Source: Aureimonas psammosilenae
GTDB taxonomy: Bacteria; Pseudomonadota; Alphaproteobacteria; Rhizobiales; Rhizobiaceae
Direction: 5' to 3'
Length of the DNA: 64,000 bases
NCBI RefSeq assembly: GCF_009176975.1
Contig: NZ_WEZG01000013.1
Location: forward strand, 78,579-142,578
Of the stretch, positions 1 through 9,858 are shown piece after piece. The notes beneath the pieces are model-generated. The model saw nothing but the letters and a program-made list of their open reading frames with translations, did no database searches and had not been told where the DNA came from. A program made the translations under genes and the position numbers. How positions within the stretch are numbered: the stretch's first letter is position 1; the number at the start of each line of letters is the position of its first letter.

Positions 1-2
1 TC

Positions 3-77
3 TTCCCGCATCCGACCCTGTCCGAAACCATGCACGAAAGCGTTCTCGATGCATATGGCCGCGTCATCCATATGTAA
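3..77 (+). CDS. lpdA: Dihydrolipoyl dehydrogenase, C-terminal end (partial)
   Basis: Only the last 24 residues are in the window. They contain PHPTLSE and DAYGR, the conserved dimer-interface tail of dihydrolipoamide dehydrogenase, where the HP histidine belongs to the active-site base of the partner subunit. The enzyme is the flavoprotein E3 of 2-oxo acid dehydrogenase complexes. Lipoyl synthase follows closely, and lipA downstream of pdh genes is common in Alphaproteobacteria, which supports the call. The rest of the gene lies left of base 1. Confidence 0.75.
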   Translation, partial: FPHPTLSETMHESVLDAYGRVIHM

Positions 78-86
78 GGACTGAGG

Positions 87-111
87 CGGCACGGGCCAAA
101 AGCTCGTGCCG
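87..111 (+). terminator. Hairpin after lpdA, possible terminator
   Basis: An inverted repeat with arms CGGCACG (87-93) and CGTGCCG (105-111) sits 10 bases after the lpdA stop. The following bases are only moderately T-rich (TTCGAACTTTT), so intrinsic termination is plausible but weak. Confidence 0.35.
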
Positions 112-207
112 TTCGAACTTTTGCCGCATTTTCCAGCGGCGTCATCTTGCCGCGCACCACCCGCGCCCAATCTCTTCTGCAACACACCTGCTGCATGGAG
201 TTGCGCG

Positions 208-468
208 ATGGATACTAACGGCGTTGGTTGGCTCGGTGCCATCATCATCGGCGGATTGGCCGGCTGGCTGGCCGAACAGTTCATGAAAAGCGATATGGGC
301 ATCCTCATGAACATCATCCTCGGCATCGTCGGTGCCGTGGTTCTGAACGCGATCCTCGCGGCGTTCAACGTCGGCTTCACGGGCGTCATCGCCTACCTGA
401 TCATCGGCTTCATCGGCGCCTGCCTGTTGATCGCCGTCGCCCGGATGTTCCGCGGCCGCCGCGTTTAA
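208..468 (+). CDS. GlsB/YeaQ/YmgE family small membrane protein
   Basis: This 86-residue protein has three hydrophobic glycine-rich segments (about residues 8-25, 32-50 and 56-78) and a basic RMFRGRR tail. That is the layout of the GlsB/YeaQ/YmgE (transglycosylase-associated) family of small inner-membrane stress proteins. The family's biochemical role is not well established. The ATG at 208 is preferred over an upstream start because GGAG lies at 197-200, and only from here does the protein begin in the family-like way (MDTNGVGWLGAII). It stands alone between two terminator-like hairpins, so it is probably monocistronic. Confidence 0.8.
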   Translation: MDTNGVGWLGAIIIGGLAGWLAEQFMKSDMGILMNIILGIVGAVVLNAILAAFNVGFTGVIAYLIIGFIGACLLIAVARMFRGRRV

Positions 469-493
469 CACCAGTCTTCTCGAGTTCGACTTG

Positions 494-529
494 CGCCGTT
501 CCCACCAAGATGGGGACGGCGTTTGTTTT
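494..529 (+). terminator. Rho-independent terminator
   Basis: A 10-bp stem with one G-T pair (CGCCGTTCCC at 494-503 against GGGGACGGCG at 512-521) has an 8-base loop and is followed by TTTGTTTT. It ends the small membrane protein gene and separates it from lipA. Confidence 0.75.
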
Positions 530-567
530 CGTTGCACGAAGGAACTGTCCGGCTTAAATCTACCGGC

Positions 568-1539
568 ATGGTCACCATCCTCGATAGTCGCGCTCCTTCG
601 GCCAGCGATGCTCGCGTCCGGCATCCGGAAAAAGCGCATCGTCCCGACAATGTGAGTCTGCCGAAGCCGGACTGGATCAGGGTCAAGGCGCCCGTCTCGA
701 AAGGCTATGACGAGACCCGCGAGATCGTCCGCTCCAACCGGTTGGTGACCGTCTGCGAGGAAGCGGGATGCCCAAACATCGGCGGATGTTGGGAAAAGAA
801 GCACGCCACCTTCATGATCATGGGCGGCATCTGCACGCGCGCCTGCGCCTTCTGCAACGTCGCCACCGGCAAGCCGCATGCGCTGGACAAGGACGAGCCA
901 TTGAGCGTCGCGCGGGCGGTGGCCGCCATGGGGCTCAGCCACGTCGTTGTAACTTCTGTCGACCGTGACGATCTCGCTGATGGGGGCGCGGAACATTTCG
1001 CGGAAACGATCCGCGCGATTCGCGCAGCCGCGCCGGGAACGACGATCGAGATCCTGACGCCCGACTTCCTGAAGAAGCCCGGCGCGCTGGAAGTGGTGGT
1101 GGCCGCCAAGCCCGACGTCTTCAACCACAATATGGAAACCGTTCCGTCCAACTACCTGACGGTCCGGCCGGGCGCGCGTTACTTCCATTCCGTGCGTTTG
1201 TTGCAGCGGGTCAAGGAGCTCGATCCCACGATGTTCACGAAGTCCGGCATCATGGTTGGGCTTGGTGAGAAGCGGAACGAGGTTCTGCAACTCATGGACG
1301 ATCTTCGAAGCGCGGATGTCGATTTCATGACGATCGGCCAGTATCTCCAGCCGACCAAGAAGCATCACGCCGTGATGAGCTACGTGACCCCTGACGAATT
1401 CAAGTCCTATGAGACCGTGGCTTACACCAAGGGCTTCCTTCTCGTGGCCTCCAGCCCGCTGACCCGGTCATCGCACCATGCGGGTGAGGACTTCGCCAAG
1501 CTGCGGGCCGCACGGATCGCGCGACAAGCGGCCGCTTGA
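568..1539 (+). CDS. lipA: Lipoyl synthase
   Basis: LipA is a radical-SAM enzyme that inserts two sulfur atoms into protein-bound octanoyl groups to make lipoyl cofactors. The auxiliary cluster cysteines are seen in [13 protein letters not shown] and the radical-SAM CX3CX2C motif in CTRACAFC. The C-terminal [10 protein letters not shown] segment carries the serine that ligates the auxiliary cluster. The ATG at 568 gives 323 residues, normal for the family; a start at 523 would add 15 unlikely residues. It follows lpdA, whose complexes need lipoate, and precedes the COQ10-like gene as in many Rhizobiales. Confidence 0.95.
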   Translation: MVTILDSRAPSASDARVRHPEKAHRPDNVSLPKPDWIRVKAPVSKGYDETREIVRSNRLVTVCEEAGCPNIGGCWEKKHATFMIMGGICTRACAFCNVATGKPHALDKDEPLSVARAVAAMGLSHVVVTSVDRDDLADGGAEHFAETIRAIRAAAPGTTIEILTPDFLKKPGALEVVVAAKPDVFNHNMETVPSNYLTVRPGARYFHSVRLLQRVKELDPTMFTKSGIMVGLGEKRNEVLQLMDDLRSADVDFMTIGQYLQPTKKHHAVMSYVTPDEFKSYETVAYTKGFLLVASSPLTRSSHHAGEDFAKLRAARIARQAAA

Positions 1540-1605
1540 ACAGCCTTCTTGCGGTTGACCTCGCGCGGCCTTAGCTTCGCGTGAGATTCTCATGCGGTTT
1601 TCGTC

Positions 1606-2070
1606 ATGCCCAAGTTCGAGACGGTGCGCACCGTCAAGCACAGTCCCGATCAAATGTTCGACCTTGTCGCGGATGTCGAGAAATATCCGGAATTCCTGCC
1701 GCTTTGCGAGCGGTTGGAAGTGCGTTCGCGGCAGGAAAGGGACGACAAGTCGCTGCTGATCGCCGACATGACCGTCGCCTATAAGATGATCCGCGAGACC
1801 TTCGCCTCGCAGGTTCTGCTGCGCCCGACGGATAACGAGATCGACGTGAAGTATCTCGAAGGCCCGTTCCGCTATCTCGATAATCGCTGGACCTTCGAGC
1901 CGAACGGCGCGAACGGCGCGAACGTCCGATTCTTCATCGACTACGAGTTCAAAAGCCGGATGCTCGGAATGCTGATGGGCTCGATGTTCGATTTCGCCTT
2001 TCGGCGTTTCGCGCAGGCTTTCGAGGAGCGGGCCGACAGGATCTACGGCGTCCCGGCACCGGTGGCTTGA
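1606..2070 (+). CDS. COQ10/RatA-type START-domain protein
   Basis: The 154-residue protein is a single START/polyketide-cyclase-like domain. It opens with a strand-helix pattern (MPKFETVRTVKHSPDQMFDLVADVE) followed by the YPEFLPLCE signature typical of coenzyme Q-binding COQ10 and RatA proteins. The family binds ubiquinone or other lipids; the bacterial role is less clear. It lies just after lipA on the same strand, a conserved alphaproteobacterial pair. Its 3' end overlaps the convergent pncC gene by 28 bases. Confidence 0.85.
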   Translation: MPKFETVRTVKHSPDQMFDLVADVEKYPEFLPLCERLEVRSRQERDDKSLLIADMTVAYKMIRETFASQVLLRPTDNEIDVKYLEGPFRYLDNRWTFEPNGANGANVRFFIDYEFKSRMLGMLMGSMFDFAFRRFAQAFEERADRIYGVPAPVA

Positions 2071-2549
2071 GCCGCGCTGTCGATCAACGACAAGGCGAAA
2101 TGGACCGAGCGAAGCCTGATCTCCTCACGCGATAGCGGGCCGAAGCTCTGCACTGCGTGGCGAGTTCCGGTTCGGCTCGCGATCCCGAAATGAACGAGGC
2201 CGACGGGCTTTTCTGTGCTGCCGCCGCCCGGGCCGGCAACGCCGGTCACTGCCACCGCGAGGTCGGCCTTGGAACACGCCAACGCCCCCTCGGCCATCGC
2301 GACGGCAACTTCCGCTGAGACCGCGCCGTGGCGCAGGATGAGATCGGCGGGAACGCCGATCATCTCCGTTTTCGCTGCGTTGGAATAGGTGACGAAGCCG
2401 CGGTCGAGAATGGCGGACGAGCCGGGGATATCGGTCAGCGCGGCGGCGATCATTCCGCCGGTACAGGACTCGGCGGTCGCGATCACGAGCTTTCGTTCGA
2501 TCAGAAGGGCGACGAGACGGGATGCGAGAACCGATGTTTCCTTTGTCAT
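2043..2549 (-). CDS. pncC: CinA-family nicotinamide-nucleotide amidohydrolase
   Basis: This 168-residue protein is the stand-alone CinA C-terminal domain, which deamidates nicotinamide mononucleotide to nicotinate mononucleotide in NAD salvage. The signature AESCTGG is at about residues 24-30, and GVAGPGGG follows the central helix. The start overlaps the ispDF stop as ATGA (2546-2549), so the two are probably translationally coupled. It converges with the START-domain gene and overlaps its end. Confidence 0.9.
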   Translation of the reverse strand: MTKETSVLASRLVALLIERKLVIATAESCTGGMIAAALTDIPGSSAILDRGFVTYSNAAKTEMIGVPADLILRHGAVSAEVAVAMAEGALACSKADLAVAVTGVAGPGGGSTEKPVGLVHFGIASRTGTRHAVQSFGPLSREEIRLRSVHFALSLIDSAAQATGAGTP

Positions 2550-3754
2550 GAAACCGCTTCGCCATAGCTGACGCTCGCCGTCGCGATGGCGGCGATGCCT
2601 TCCCGTCGACCGATGAAGCCGATCGTCTCGTTGGTGGTCGCCTTCACCGATACTCTCGTCGCGTCCAGCCCGGTCATGTCGGCGAGGGCGGCCATCATCG
2701 CGTCGCGATGCGGCATGATTTTCGGTGCTTCGGCAATGAGGGTCACATCCACATTGCAGATGCGCCCGCCGTTCCGGCGAACGATCTCCACCGCATGCCG
2801 CACGAAGATGTGCGAGGCGGCACCGCGCCAGCGCTCGTCGGACGGCGGAAAGTGCACGCCGATGTCGCCGGCGCCGCAGGTCGCGAGCAAAGCGTCGGTC
2901 AGGGCGTGAAGCCCGACATCGGCATCGGAATGACCGGCCAGCGACTGGTCGTGGGGGATGCGGACTCCGCACAGGGTGACATGGTCGCCGGCCACCAGTT
3001 GATGGACGTCGTAGCCATTGCCCGTCCGAACATCGATCATGCGCAACTTCGCCTCCGCCTGCCGGAAATCCGCCGGGTATGTGAGTTTGACGTTCTCCGT
3101 CGACCCCTCCACGATCCTGACCCGACAACCGGCCCATTCGGCGACGGCGGTATCGTCGGTGAAATCGTGTCGATTCTCGGCCGCCGCCCGCCGATGGGCA
3201 TCGAGGATCAGCGCGAAGGGAAAGCCCTGCGGGGTTTGAGCTGCAAAGAGAGAGCGTCGATCGACCGTCGCTTCCACCAGCATGTCATTCCCGGTGCGCT
3301 TCAACGTATCGGCCACCGCCAAGGCCGGCAGCGCCGCCGTCCCGTCGCTGACCGCATCCACGACCCGCGCGATGAGCGCGGCATCGACGAAGGGGCGCGC
3401 GGCGTCGTGAACCAGCACGATGTCGGGCTTTTCTTCGGCGATCACCTCCAGGCCTGCGCGAACCGACTGCTGGCGGGTAGCGCCGCCCAGCGCAAAACGG
3501 ACGGATGGAAGATGCGCCAGCTCGCTTTTGGCTCGATCGAGATCATCGGGATGCACCACCACGATGATCGCATCGAAGATGTCGCTCATGGAAAGTCGCG
3601 TGGCAGCGTGCTGAAGAACCGTTCGCCCGGCCAGGAGCCGGAATTGTTTCGGTTCTTCGAAAGGGGGCCCCGCACGCATTCCTCGACCCGCCGCGACGAT
3701 GATCGCGACGATGGAAAGCGCTTCGCGGTGAGGGAAATCAGGCATGGTACTCAT
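2546..3754 (-). CDS. ispDF: Bifunctional IspD/IspF isoprenoid enzyme
   Basis: The protein fuses two enzymes of the methylerythritol-phosphate pathway. The N-terminal half is MEP cytidylyltransferase, with nucleotide-binding VAAGRGMRAG and VHDAARPF. The C-terminal half is MECDP synthase, with GYDVH, GHSDADVG and the KATTNETIGFIGR end. This fusion is a known trait of Alphaproteobacteria and some Campylobacterota. The ATG at 3754 was chosen; ATG 3745 and a start at 3772 are alternatives. It is divergent from dusB and coupled to pncC by ATGA. Confidence 0.93.
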   Translation of the reverse strand: MSTMPDFPHREALSIVAIIVAAGRGMRAGPPFEEPKQFRLLAGRTVLQHAATRLSMSDIFDAIIVVVHPDDLDRAKSELAHLPSVRFALGGATRQQSVRAGLEVIAEEKPDIVLVHDAARPFVDAALIARVVDAVSDGTAALPALAVADTLKRTGNDMLVEATVDRRSLFAAQTPQGFPFALILDAHRRAAAENRHDFTDDTAVAEWAGCRVRIVEGSTENVKLTYPADFRQAEAKLRMIDVRTGNGYDVHQLVAGDHVTLCGVRIPHDQSLAGHSDADVGLHALTDALLATCGAGDIGVHFPPSDERWRGAASHIFVRHAVEIVRRNGGRICNVDVTLIAEAPKIMPHRDAMMAALADMTGLDATRVSVKATTNETIGFIGRREGIAAIATASVSYGEAVS

Positions 3755-3836
3755 CTTTCGCCGGTGGACCATAGCCGATGTTGCAGCGCAAGCTAAACTG
3801 CTTGTCTTTTGGGCATCACTCGGTAGATTGGCTCCG

Positions 3837-4943
3837 ATGGCGCGAGAATCAACATATCTCGATATTGATGACCTTTTGGGCGTAGAAGCTGAAAATCAGC
3901 CATTTCGCCAAGGGTTGGATTTGCCGATCGATATCGGAGGCATAAGGCTCCGCAACCGCGCTTTTCTTGCTCCGCTGTCCGGCATTTCCGACGTTCCCTT
4001 TCGCCGGATCGTGCGCGGCTTTGGTGCAGGCGTCGTCGTCTCGGAGATGGTGGCGAGCGCTGAACTCGTTCGCGGCCATCCCGAAAGCGCCCTTCGCGCA
4101 AAGGCGGACGGCGACGGGCCGCATGTCGTCCAGCTTGCTGGCCGGGACCCGGTCTGGATGCGGGCGGCGGCCGAAAGGCTGGCTGCGGACGGCGTCGATA
4201 TCATCGACATCAACATGGGCTGCCCGGCCAAGAAGGTCGTCGGGGGCTTGTCCGGATCGGCGCTGATGCGCGAGCCTGAGCTTGCATTGCGCATCGTCGA
4301 AGCCACCGTCGAAGGGGCTGGCTCCGTGCCGGTCACCTTGAAGATGCGTCTCGGCTGGGACGAAGCCACCATCAACGCTCCCGAGATCGCGGCGAAGGCC
4401 GAAGCCGCAGGTGTTCGAATGATCACCGTGCACGGCCGCACCCGCATGCAGTTCTATTCCGGTCGGGCGGATTGGCGGGCGATCCGCGCCGTGAAGAATG
4501 CCGTGGGCGTGCCGGTGGTGGCGAACGGCGATCTGGTTGCGTCGGATCGGGTGAACACGATGCTGAGCGCCAGCCAAGCCGATGCCGTGATGATCGGGCG
4601 CGGGGCGCAGGGCAGGCCCTGGTTCCCCGCCTTGGTCGCAGGCGCGATACAGGCGCATGACCTTCGAACCGTTCGCCTCGCTTCGCTGATCGCCGCCCAT
4701 TACGAGGCGATCTTGGATCACTACGGCGTTCAGGTCGGCTCGCGCGCGGCGCGCAAGCATCTCGGCTGGTATCTCGATGGGATGGTCGACGTCACAAGCC
4801 ATTCCTTGGTGCCGGATCGTGCGCGAATGCTCGCATCTGACTCGCCCAAAGCGGTTCTCGCCATGATCGCCGATATCTTCGGCGATCTGTCGGCCGCGGA
4901 TGTGGAATTCGCGCCGCGTCGCGAGACGGCGGAGGCGGCCTGA
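3837..4943 (+). CDS. dusB: tRNA-dihydrouridine synthase DusB
   Basis: DusB is an FMN enzyme that reduces specific uridines in the tRNA D-loop to dihydrouridine. The TIM-barrel motifs are clear: [12 protein letters not shown] at the start, [11 protein letters not shown] with the catalytic cysteine, [12 protein letters not shown] and VVANGD. The ATG at 3837 is preferred; an upstream frame from 3744 overlaps ispDF and adds a leader not typical of the family. It heads the run dusB-ntrB-ntrC, the conserved alphaproteobacterial nitrogen-regulation locus (nifR3-ntrBC). Confidence 0.93.
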   Translation: MARESTYLDIDDLLGVEAENQPFRQGLDLPIDIGGIRLRNRAFLAPLSGISDVPFRRIVRGFGAGVVVSEMVASAELVRGHPESALRAKADGDGPHVVQLAGRDPVWMRAAAERLAADGVDIIDINMGCPAKKVVGGLSGSALMREPELALRIVEATVEGAGSVPVTLKMRLGWDEATINAPEIAAKAEAAGVRMITVHGRTRMQFYSGRADWRAIRAVKNAVGVPVVANGDLVASDRVNTMLSASQADAVMIGRGAQGRPWFPALVAGAIQAHDLRTVRLASLIAAHYEAILDHYGVQVGSRAARKHLGWYLDGMVDVTSHSLVPDRARMLASDSPKAVLAMIADIFGDLSAADVEFAPRRETAEAA

Positions 4944-4944
4944 C

Positions 4945-6072
4945 TTGGAACTCGTCAAGCAACCGCCGGAACTTGCCGTTCAAACGCTCAACGCGCTGCC
5001 CCATCCCGTAGTTGTGCTGGATGGGGAAGGGCGCATGGTGTTCGCGAACGCCGATGCCGAGCAGTTCTTTTCAGCGGGCGCTTCCTATCTCGCCAAGCGC
5101 CGGTTGTCGGACTTCATTCCAGGCGACAGCCCGCTTTTCTCCTTGATCGAACAGGTGAGGGGCGATCGCGCCCGGATCAGCGAATACCGGGTCGACGTGT
5201 CGTCACCGCGCCTCGGTCAGGATCGCTTGGTCGACCTCTACGTGTCGGGCCTCGCCGACGACCCGGAGCATGTGGTCGTCATGATCCAGCTTCGGTCGAT
5301 CGCCGACAAGATGGATCGACAGCTGACGCACCGTTCCGCCGCCCGCTCGGTGACGGGATTGGCGGCGATGCTGGCGCACGAGATCCGCAACCCGTTGTCC
5401 GGCATCAAGGGTGCGGCGCAGCTTCTGGAAACCTCCGCCTCGGACGAGGATCGTGCCTTGACGCGGCTGATCGGCGAGGAAAGCGACCGCATCGTCAAGC
5501 TGGTCGATCGGATGGAGGTCTTTTCCGACCAGCGCCCGATCGAGCGTTCCGCCGTGAACATTCACTCGGTTCTGGAGCATGTGAAGACGCTCGCGCGCAG
5601 CGGTTTCGCGCGCGATCTGAAGTTCATCGAAACCTACGATCCTTCATTGCCCTACGTGCTCGGCAACCGGGATCAGCTCGTTCAGGTCTTCCTGAACCTC
5701 GTGAAGAATGCAGCCGAAGCGTTGAACGGCCAGAACAACGGCGAAATCCGGCTGGCGACCGCGTTCCGGCCGGGAGTTCGCTTGTCTGTCCCGGGCACCA
5801 AATCGCGCATGACGCTGCCATTGGAATTCGTGGTCGAGGATAACGGACCCGGCGTGCCGGAAGATATCCGAGAGAACATCTTCGACCCCTTCATCACCAC
5901 GAAGCCGAGCGGCTCGGGGCTCGGACTGGCGCTTGTCGCCAAGATCGTCGGAGATCATGGCGGCGTCATCGAATGCGAGTCGCAGCCGGGCCATACGGTT
6001 TTCCGGGTGCTGATGTCGGCTTGGCACGACGACGTGGGCGGGCGGCCCGTCGAAGCGCGCCGACAGTCCTGA
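4945..6072 (+). CDS. ntrB: Nitrogen regulation sensor kinase NtrB (GlnL)
   Basis: NtrB is the PII-controlled sensor that phosphorylates and dephosphorylates NtrC. It has an N-terminal PAS domain (about 13-110), a HisKA helix pair with phospho-acceptor His at about 145 in [11 protein letters not shown], and a HATPase domain with N-box NLVKNAAEA and [10 protein letters not shown] chose the TTG at 4945: GGAGG lies about 9 bases upstream and it directly follows the dusB stop. It is cotranscribed with dusB and ntrC. Confidence 0.93.
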   Translation: MELVKQPPELAVQTLNALPHPVVVLDGEGRMVFANADAEQFFSAGASYLAKRRLSDFIPGDSPLFSLIEQVRGDRARISEYRVDVSSPRLGQDRLVDLYVSGLADDPEHVVVMIQLRSIADKMDRQLTHRSAARSVTGLAAMLAHEIRNPLSGIKGAAQLLETSASDEDRALTRLIGEESDRIVKLVDRMEVFSDQRPIERSAVNIHSVLEHVKTLARSGFARDLKFIETYDPSLPYVLGNRDQLVQVFLNLVKNAAEALNGQNNGEIRLATAFRPGVRLSVPGTKSRMTLPLEFVVEDNGPGVPEDIRENIFDPFITTKPSGSGLGLALVAKIVGDHGGVIECESQPGHTVFRVLMSAWHDDVGGRPVEARRQS

Positions 6073-6086
6073 AGGAACGAACGAGC

Positions 6087-7532
6087 ATGGCTTCCGCCGC
6101 ACAGATCCTGGTTGCCGACGACGACGCCGCGATCCGTACCGTTATTTCCCAAGCCATGATGCGGGCGGGCTTCGAGGTTCGTGTGACCTCGAACATCGCG
6201 ACGCTCTGGCGCTGGATTTCGGCGGGCGAGGGCGATCTCGTGATCACCGACGTTCTCATGCCGGACGGCAACGCCTTCGATGTCCTGCCGCGCATCAAGA
6301 ATCTGCGGCCCGAGCTGCCGGTCGTGGTAATGAGCGCGCAGAACACGTTCATGACGGCCATCAAGGCGTCCGAGCGCGGGGCCTACGATTATGTGCCCAA
6401 ACCCTTCGACCTGACCGAGCTGGTTTCCATCGTCCGCCGCGCCTTGGCCGAGCCGAAGACGGCGGTGCCGAACGGTGAGGATGCCGGCGAGAACATGCCG
6501 CTGATCGGCCGCTCGCCGGCCATGCAGGACATCTATCGCGCTTTGGCGCGCATGATGCAGACGGACCTGACGGTCACGATCTCCGGGGAATCGGGCACCG
6601 GCAAGGAACTCGTCGCGCGCGCGCTTCACGACTACGGACGCCGCCGCAAGGGGCCTTTCGTCGCCATCAACATGGCGGCCATTCCGCGCGACCTGATCGA
6701 ATCGGAACTTTTCGGGCATGAGAAGGGCGCCTTCACCGGCGCGCAGGCCCGTTCCAGCGGCCGGTTCGAACAGGCGGAAGGCGGAACGCTGTTTCTGGAC
6801 GAGATCGGCGACATGCCGATGGAAGCCCAGACCCGCCTGCTCCGTGTTCTGCAGCAGGGCGAATACACGGTGGTCGGCGGGCGCACCCCGATCGCGACCG
6901 ACGTTCGAATCGTCGCGGCGACGAACAAGGACCTGCGCCAGCTCATCGGACGGGGGCTGTTCCGCGAGGACCTGTTCTACCGCCTGAACGTTGTGCCGTT
7001 GCGCCTGCCGCCGCTGCGCGAACGCATCGAGGATCTGCCGGACCTCGCGCGACACTTCTTCCAGCAGGTCCAGAAGGAAGGGCTTCCACACAAAATCCTG
7101 ACGCCCGCCGCTCTCGACGTTCTGCGCCGCTATCACTGGCCGGGCAACGTGCGCGAGTTGGAAAACCTCATCCGGCGCCTCGCCGCCCTCTACCCTCAGG
7201 ACGAGATATCGGCGGAGATCATCGAGCATGAACTCGCGGCCGACCATGCCCGCACGCTCGACGCGCCGGTGGACGGCTCGAAGCCCGTCGATCTCAGCGC
7301 CTCGGTCGAACGCTATCTGACCGAATATTTCGCGTCGTTCGGCGAAGACCTACCGCCCGTCGGGCTGCACGGCCGTATTCTGCGCGACGTGGAATATCCG
7401 TTGATCGCCGCCGCCCTTGCGGCGACGAGGGGCAATCAGGTAAAGGCTGCGGACCTTCTCGGGGTGAACCGAAACACCCTTCGCAAGAAGATTCGCGACC
7501 TCGACATCTCGGTGGTCCGTTCCCTTCGATAA
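6087..7532 (+). CDS. ntrC: Nitrogen regulation response regulator NtrC
   Basis: NtrC is a sigma-54 activator with three parts: a receiver domain with phospho-acceptor Asp at about 55 (TDVLMPDG), an AAA+ domain with Walker A GESGTGKE, the sigma-54 contact loop GAFTGA and LFLDEIGD, and a Fis-type HTH at the C-terminus ([15 protein letters not shown]). The 481-residue length fits the family. The ATG at 6087 has AAGGA about 10 bases upstream. It lies 14 bases after ntrB. Confidence 0.95.
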   Translation: MASAAQILVADDDAAIRTVISQAMMRAGFEVRVTSNIATLWRWISAGEGDLVITDVLMPDGNAFDVLPRIKNLRPELPVVVMSAQNTFMTAIKASERGAYDYVPKPFDLTELVSIVRRALAEPKTAVPNGEDAGENMPLIGRSPAMQDIYRALARMMQTDLTVTISGESGTGKELVARALHDYGRRRKGPFVAINMAAIPRDLIESELFGHEKGAFTGAQARSSGRFEQAEGGTLFLDEIGDMPMEAQTRLLRVLQQGEYTVVGGRTPIATDVRIVAATNKDLRQLIGRGLFREDLFYRLNVVPLRLPPLRERIEDLPDLARHFFQQVQKEGLPHKILTPAALDVLRRYHWPGNVRELENLIRRLAALYPQDEISAEIIEHELAADHARTLDAPVDGSKPVDLSASVERYLTEYFASFGEDLPPVGLHGRILRDVEYPLIAAALAATRGNQVKAADLLGVNRNTLRKKIRDLDISVVRSLR

Positions 7533-7569
7533 ATAAAATCAGACGCGTTCGTTGCATTTTGGACACAAA

Positions 7570-7589
7570 TCGTTGCAAAGTAGCAACGA
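7570..7589. promoter_or_regulatory. Inverted repeat upstream of ntrYX
   Basis: TCGTTGC (7570-7576) and GCAACGA (7583-7589) form a perfect dyad in the 85-base ntrC-ntrY gap. A third half-site TCGTTGCA lies at 7549-7556. Its position suggests an operator for a separate ntrYX promoter; the binding protein is unknown. Confidence 0.4.
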
Positions 7590-7617
7590 AGAGATGTGAT
7601 CCAAGCGGCTTCGCCTG

Positions 7618-9858
7618 ATGTCTGCCCAATCTGCATTGCCTGTCGAGCCGGCGCCGTTCTTTCGGGAGCGTCGCCGATTCATGCTCGTGCCGGGCATTAT
7701 CGCCGTGGCCGGCGCGATGATCAGCGGGGCGATCTCCTTCGTCGTTCTGATGGGGTTGACCCCAATCGAGCCGGACAGCCGGGTCGTGACGATCGCCTCG
7801 GTCGTGAACGGGGCCTTCGTGCTTCTGCTCTGCGGGCTGATCGCCCGCGAGGTTGCGCGCATGCTGCGGGCGCGGCGGCAAGGCAAGGCGGCATCCCGTC
7901 TTCACGTGCGCATCGTGATCCTCTTTGCCATCGTCGCGGCGATCCCGGCTATTCTCGTCGCCATCGTCGCCAGCATCACGCTCGATCTCGGGCTCGACCG
8001 CTGGTTCGAAATACGCACTCGCACCATCGTCGATTCCGCCGTGAGCGTCGCCCACGCTTATGTGAACGAGAACGCGCGCAATCTGCAGGGCTCGACCCTG
8101 TCCATGCGCTATGACCTCGACTCGCAACGCCGGCTCTACGATCTCGACCGAACCGGCTTCCATGACCTTTTTACGGAACAGGCGAGGGGGCGTTCGCTTC
8201 TTGGCGCGCAGATCCTCTCCCCCGACGGCACTCCCGTCCTTTCCGCCGACATCGCGGTGGATAAGCCGCTGCCGCCCCCGCCGGAGGAGACCCTGGAACG
8301 CGCCAAGTCCGGGACGCTCGTCTTCATTCCGCCGGGCGCAACGAATCTCGTCGGTGCGGTGCTGAAGCTTCAATCCCTCGGCGACGTTTATCTCTACACG
8401 ATTCGCCCGCTCGATCCTCAGGTCGTCGCAGCGCTGCGTTTGATGGAAGAGCGCTCGCGCGAGTATCGCAATCTACAGGGCAATCGGATCGGCACGCAGA
8501 TCGCCTTCGCGCTGCTTTATCTCGGCATCGCGTTGATCGTGCTTCTGTCTGCCATCTGGACCGGCATCGGCGTCGCCGACCGGATCGTGCGCCCGATCCG
8601 CCTCCTGATTTCAGCGGCGGACGAGGTGAGCGAGGGTAATCTCGCCGTGTCCGTCCCGGTGCGAAATTCGGACGGCGATGTCGGCTCCTTGTCGAACACC
8701 TTCAACAACATGACGCTGCAACTGCGCAGTCAGCGCGACGAACTCGTTGCGACCAACAGCGTTCTCGACGAGCGGCGTCGCTTCACGGAAGCCGTGCTTT
8801 CCGGCGTGACCGCCGGCGTGATGGGCGTCGACAACGACGGCACGATCGCGATGCTGAACCCGTCGGCGGAGCGCATCCTGTCGATCAAAGGGGAGGACGC
8901 CGTCGGCCGGAATCTGTCCGACCTGTTCCCGGCCATCGCGCGGACCCACCGCGCGGCTGGGTCATCCAGGAAGGCGGAGCATCAGGAAGAACTGAAGCTG
9001 CGTATCCGGGATCGCGACCGGGTGCTGACGGTGCGCGTCACGTCCGAAGAAAACGTCGTCGGCCGCCATTCCAGCGTCGTCACCATCGACGACATCACGG
9101 ATCTCGTGGAAGCGCAGCGCTCTTCCGCCTGGGCTGATGTCGCGCGCCGTATCGCCCACGAGATCAAGAATCCGCTGACGCCCATCCAGCTTTCCGCCGA
9201 GCGCATCCGCCGGCGCTACGGCAAATATGTCGAGAGTGATCGCGAAATCTTCGATCGCTGCATCGACACGATCAATCGCCAGGTCTCCGACATCGGCCGG
9301 ATGGTGGACGAGTTCTCGACCTTCGCGCGTATGCCGAAGCCGCGGATGGAAGCCAAGGATCTGCGCGAGGCCTTGAAGGAAGCCGTCTTCATGCGCGAGA
9401 TGGGCGATCACGGCATCCGTTTCACCACGCAATACGACGACGAGCCGATGCTCGGCTCTTTCGACATCCGCCTTCTCAGCCAGGCCTTCGGCAATCTCGT
9501 GAAGAACGCGACCGAGGCTTTCGAGGGCGCGCAAATTGCAGAACCGAAGATCCACATATCGGCCAAGCGCGACGGCGCGATGTTCCGCATCGAAATCATC
9601 GACAACGGCAAAGGTTTTCCTCGGGAGGATCGCGACCGTCTGTTGGAGCCCTATATGACGACGCGCGAGAAGGGGACGGGGCTGGGACTCGCGATCGTGC
9701 GCAAGATCATCGAGGAGCATGGCGGGTCGATCGAACTGGATGACGCTCCGGATGCGCCGCAGGGCGCCATGGTGCGCATCCGGCTTCCGGCGGCGGATCT
9801 GGCGGCCGGCGAGGGTGCCGAGGTTCGGCAGGACAAAAAAGAAGGGAATGCGAACTGA
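7618..9858 (+). CDS. ntrY: Nitrogen regulation sensor kinase NtrY
   Basis: NtrY is a membrane-bound histidine kinase paired with NtrX and linked to nitrogen, redox and envelope control. The 746-residue protein has hydrophobic segments at about 20-45, 55-75, 95-120 and 295-320, a HAMP linker, a PAS domain, HisKA motif RRIAHEIKNPLTP and a HATPase domain ending GTGLGLAIVRKI. It overlaps ntrX at the stop-start junction TGATG, so the pair is translationally coupled. Confidence 0.94.
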   Translation: MSAQSALPVEPAPFFRERRRFMLVPGIIAVAGAMISGAISFVVLMGLTPIEPDSRVVTIASVVNGAFVLLLCGLIAREVARMLRARRQGKAASRLHVRIVILFAIVAAIPAILVAIVASITLDLGLDRWFEIRTRTIVDSAVSVAHAYVNENARNLQGSTLSMRYDLDSQRRLYDLDRTGFHDLFTEQARGRSLLGAQILSPDGTPVLSADIAVDKPLPPPPEETLERAKSGTLVFIPPGATNLVGAVLKLQSLGDVYLYTIRPLDPQVVAALRLMEERSREYRNLQGNRIGTQIAFALLYLGIALIVLLSAIWTGIGVADRIVRPIRLLISAADEVSEGNLAVSVPVRNSDGDVGSLSNTFNNMTLQLRSQRDELVATNSVLDERRRFTEAVLSGVTAGVMGVDNDGTIAMLNPSAERILSIKGEDAVGRNLSDLFPAIARTHRAAGSSRKAEHQEELKLRIRDRDRVLTVRVTSEENVVGRHSSVVTIDDITDLVEAQRSSAWADVARRIAHEIKNPLTPIQLSAERIRRRYGKYVESDREIFDRCIDTINRQVSDIGRMVDEFSTFARMPKPRMEAKDLREALKEAVFMREMGDHGIRFTTQYDDEPMLGSFDIRLLSQAFGNLVKNATEAFEGAQIAEPKIHISAKRDGAMFRIEIIDNGKGFPREDRDRLLEPYMTTREKGTGLGLAIVRKIIEEHGGSIELDDAPDAPQGAMVRIRLPAADLAAGEGAEVRQDKKEGNAN

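Noticed and set aside
142..1368. Minus-strand frame of 408 codons across lipA
   Set aside because: It is antisense to lipA, whose cysteine motifs and length are unmistakable.
7561..7577. Sigma-54 promoter (TTGGACAC...TTGCA) upstream of ntrY
   Set aside because: The GG and GC elements are 12 bases apart, whereas sigma-54 promoters need 10.
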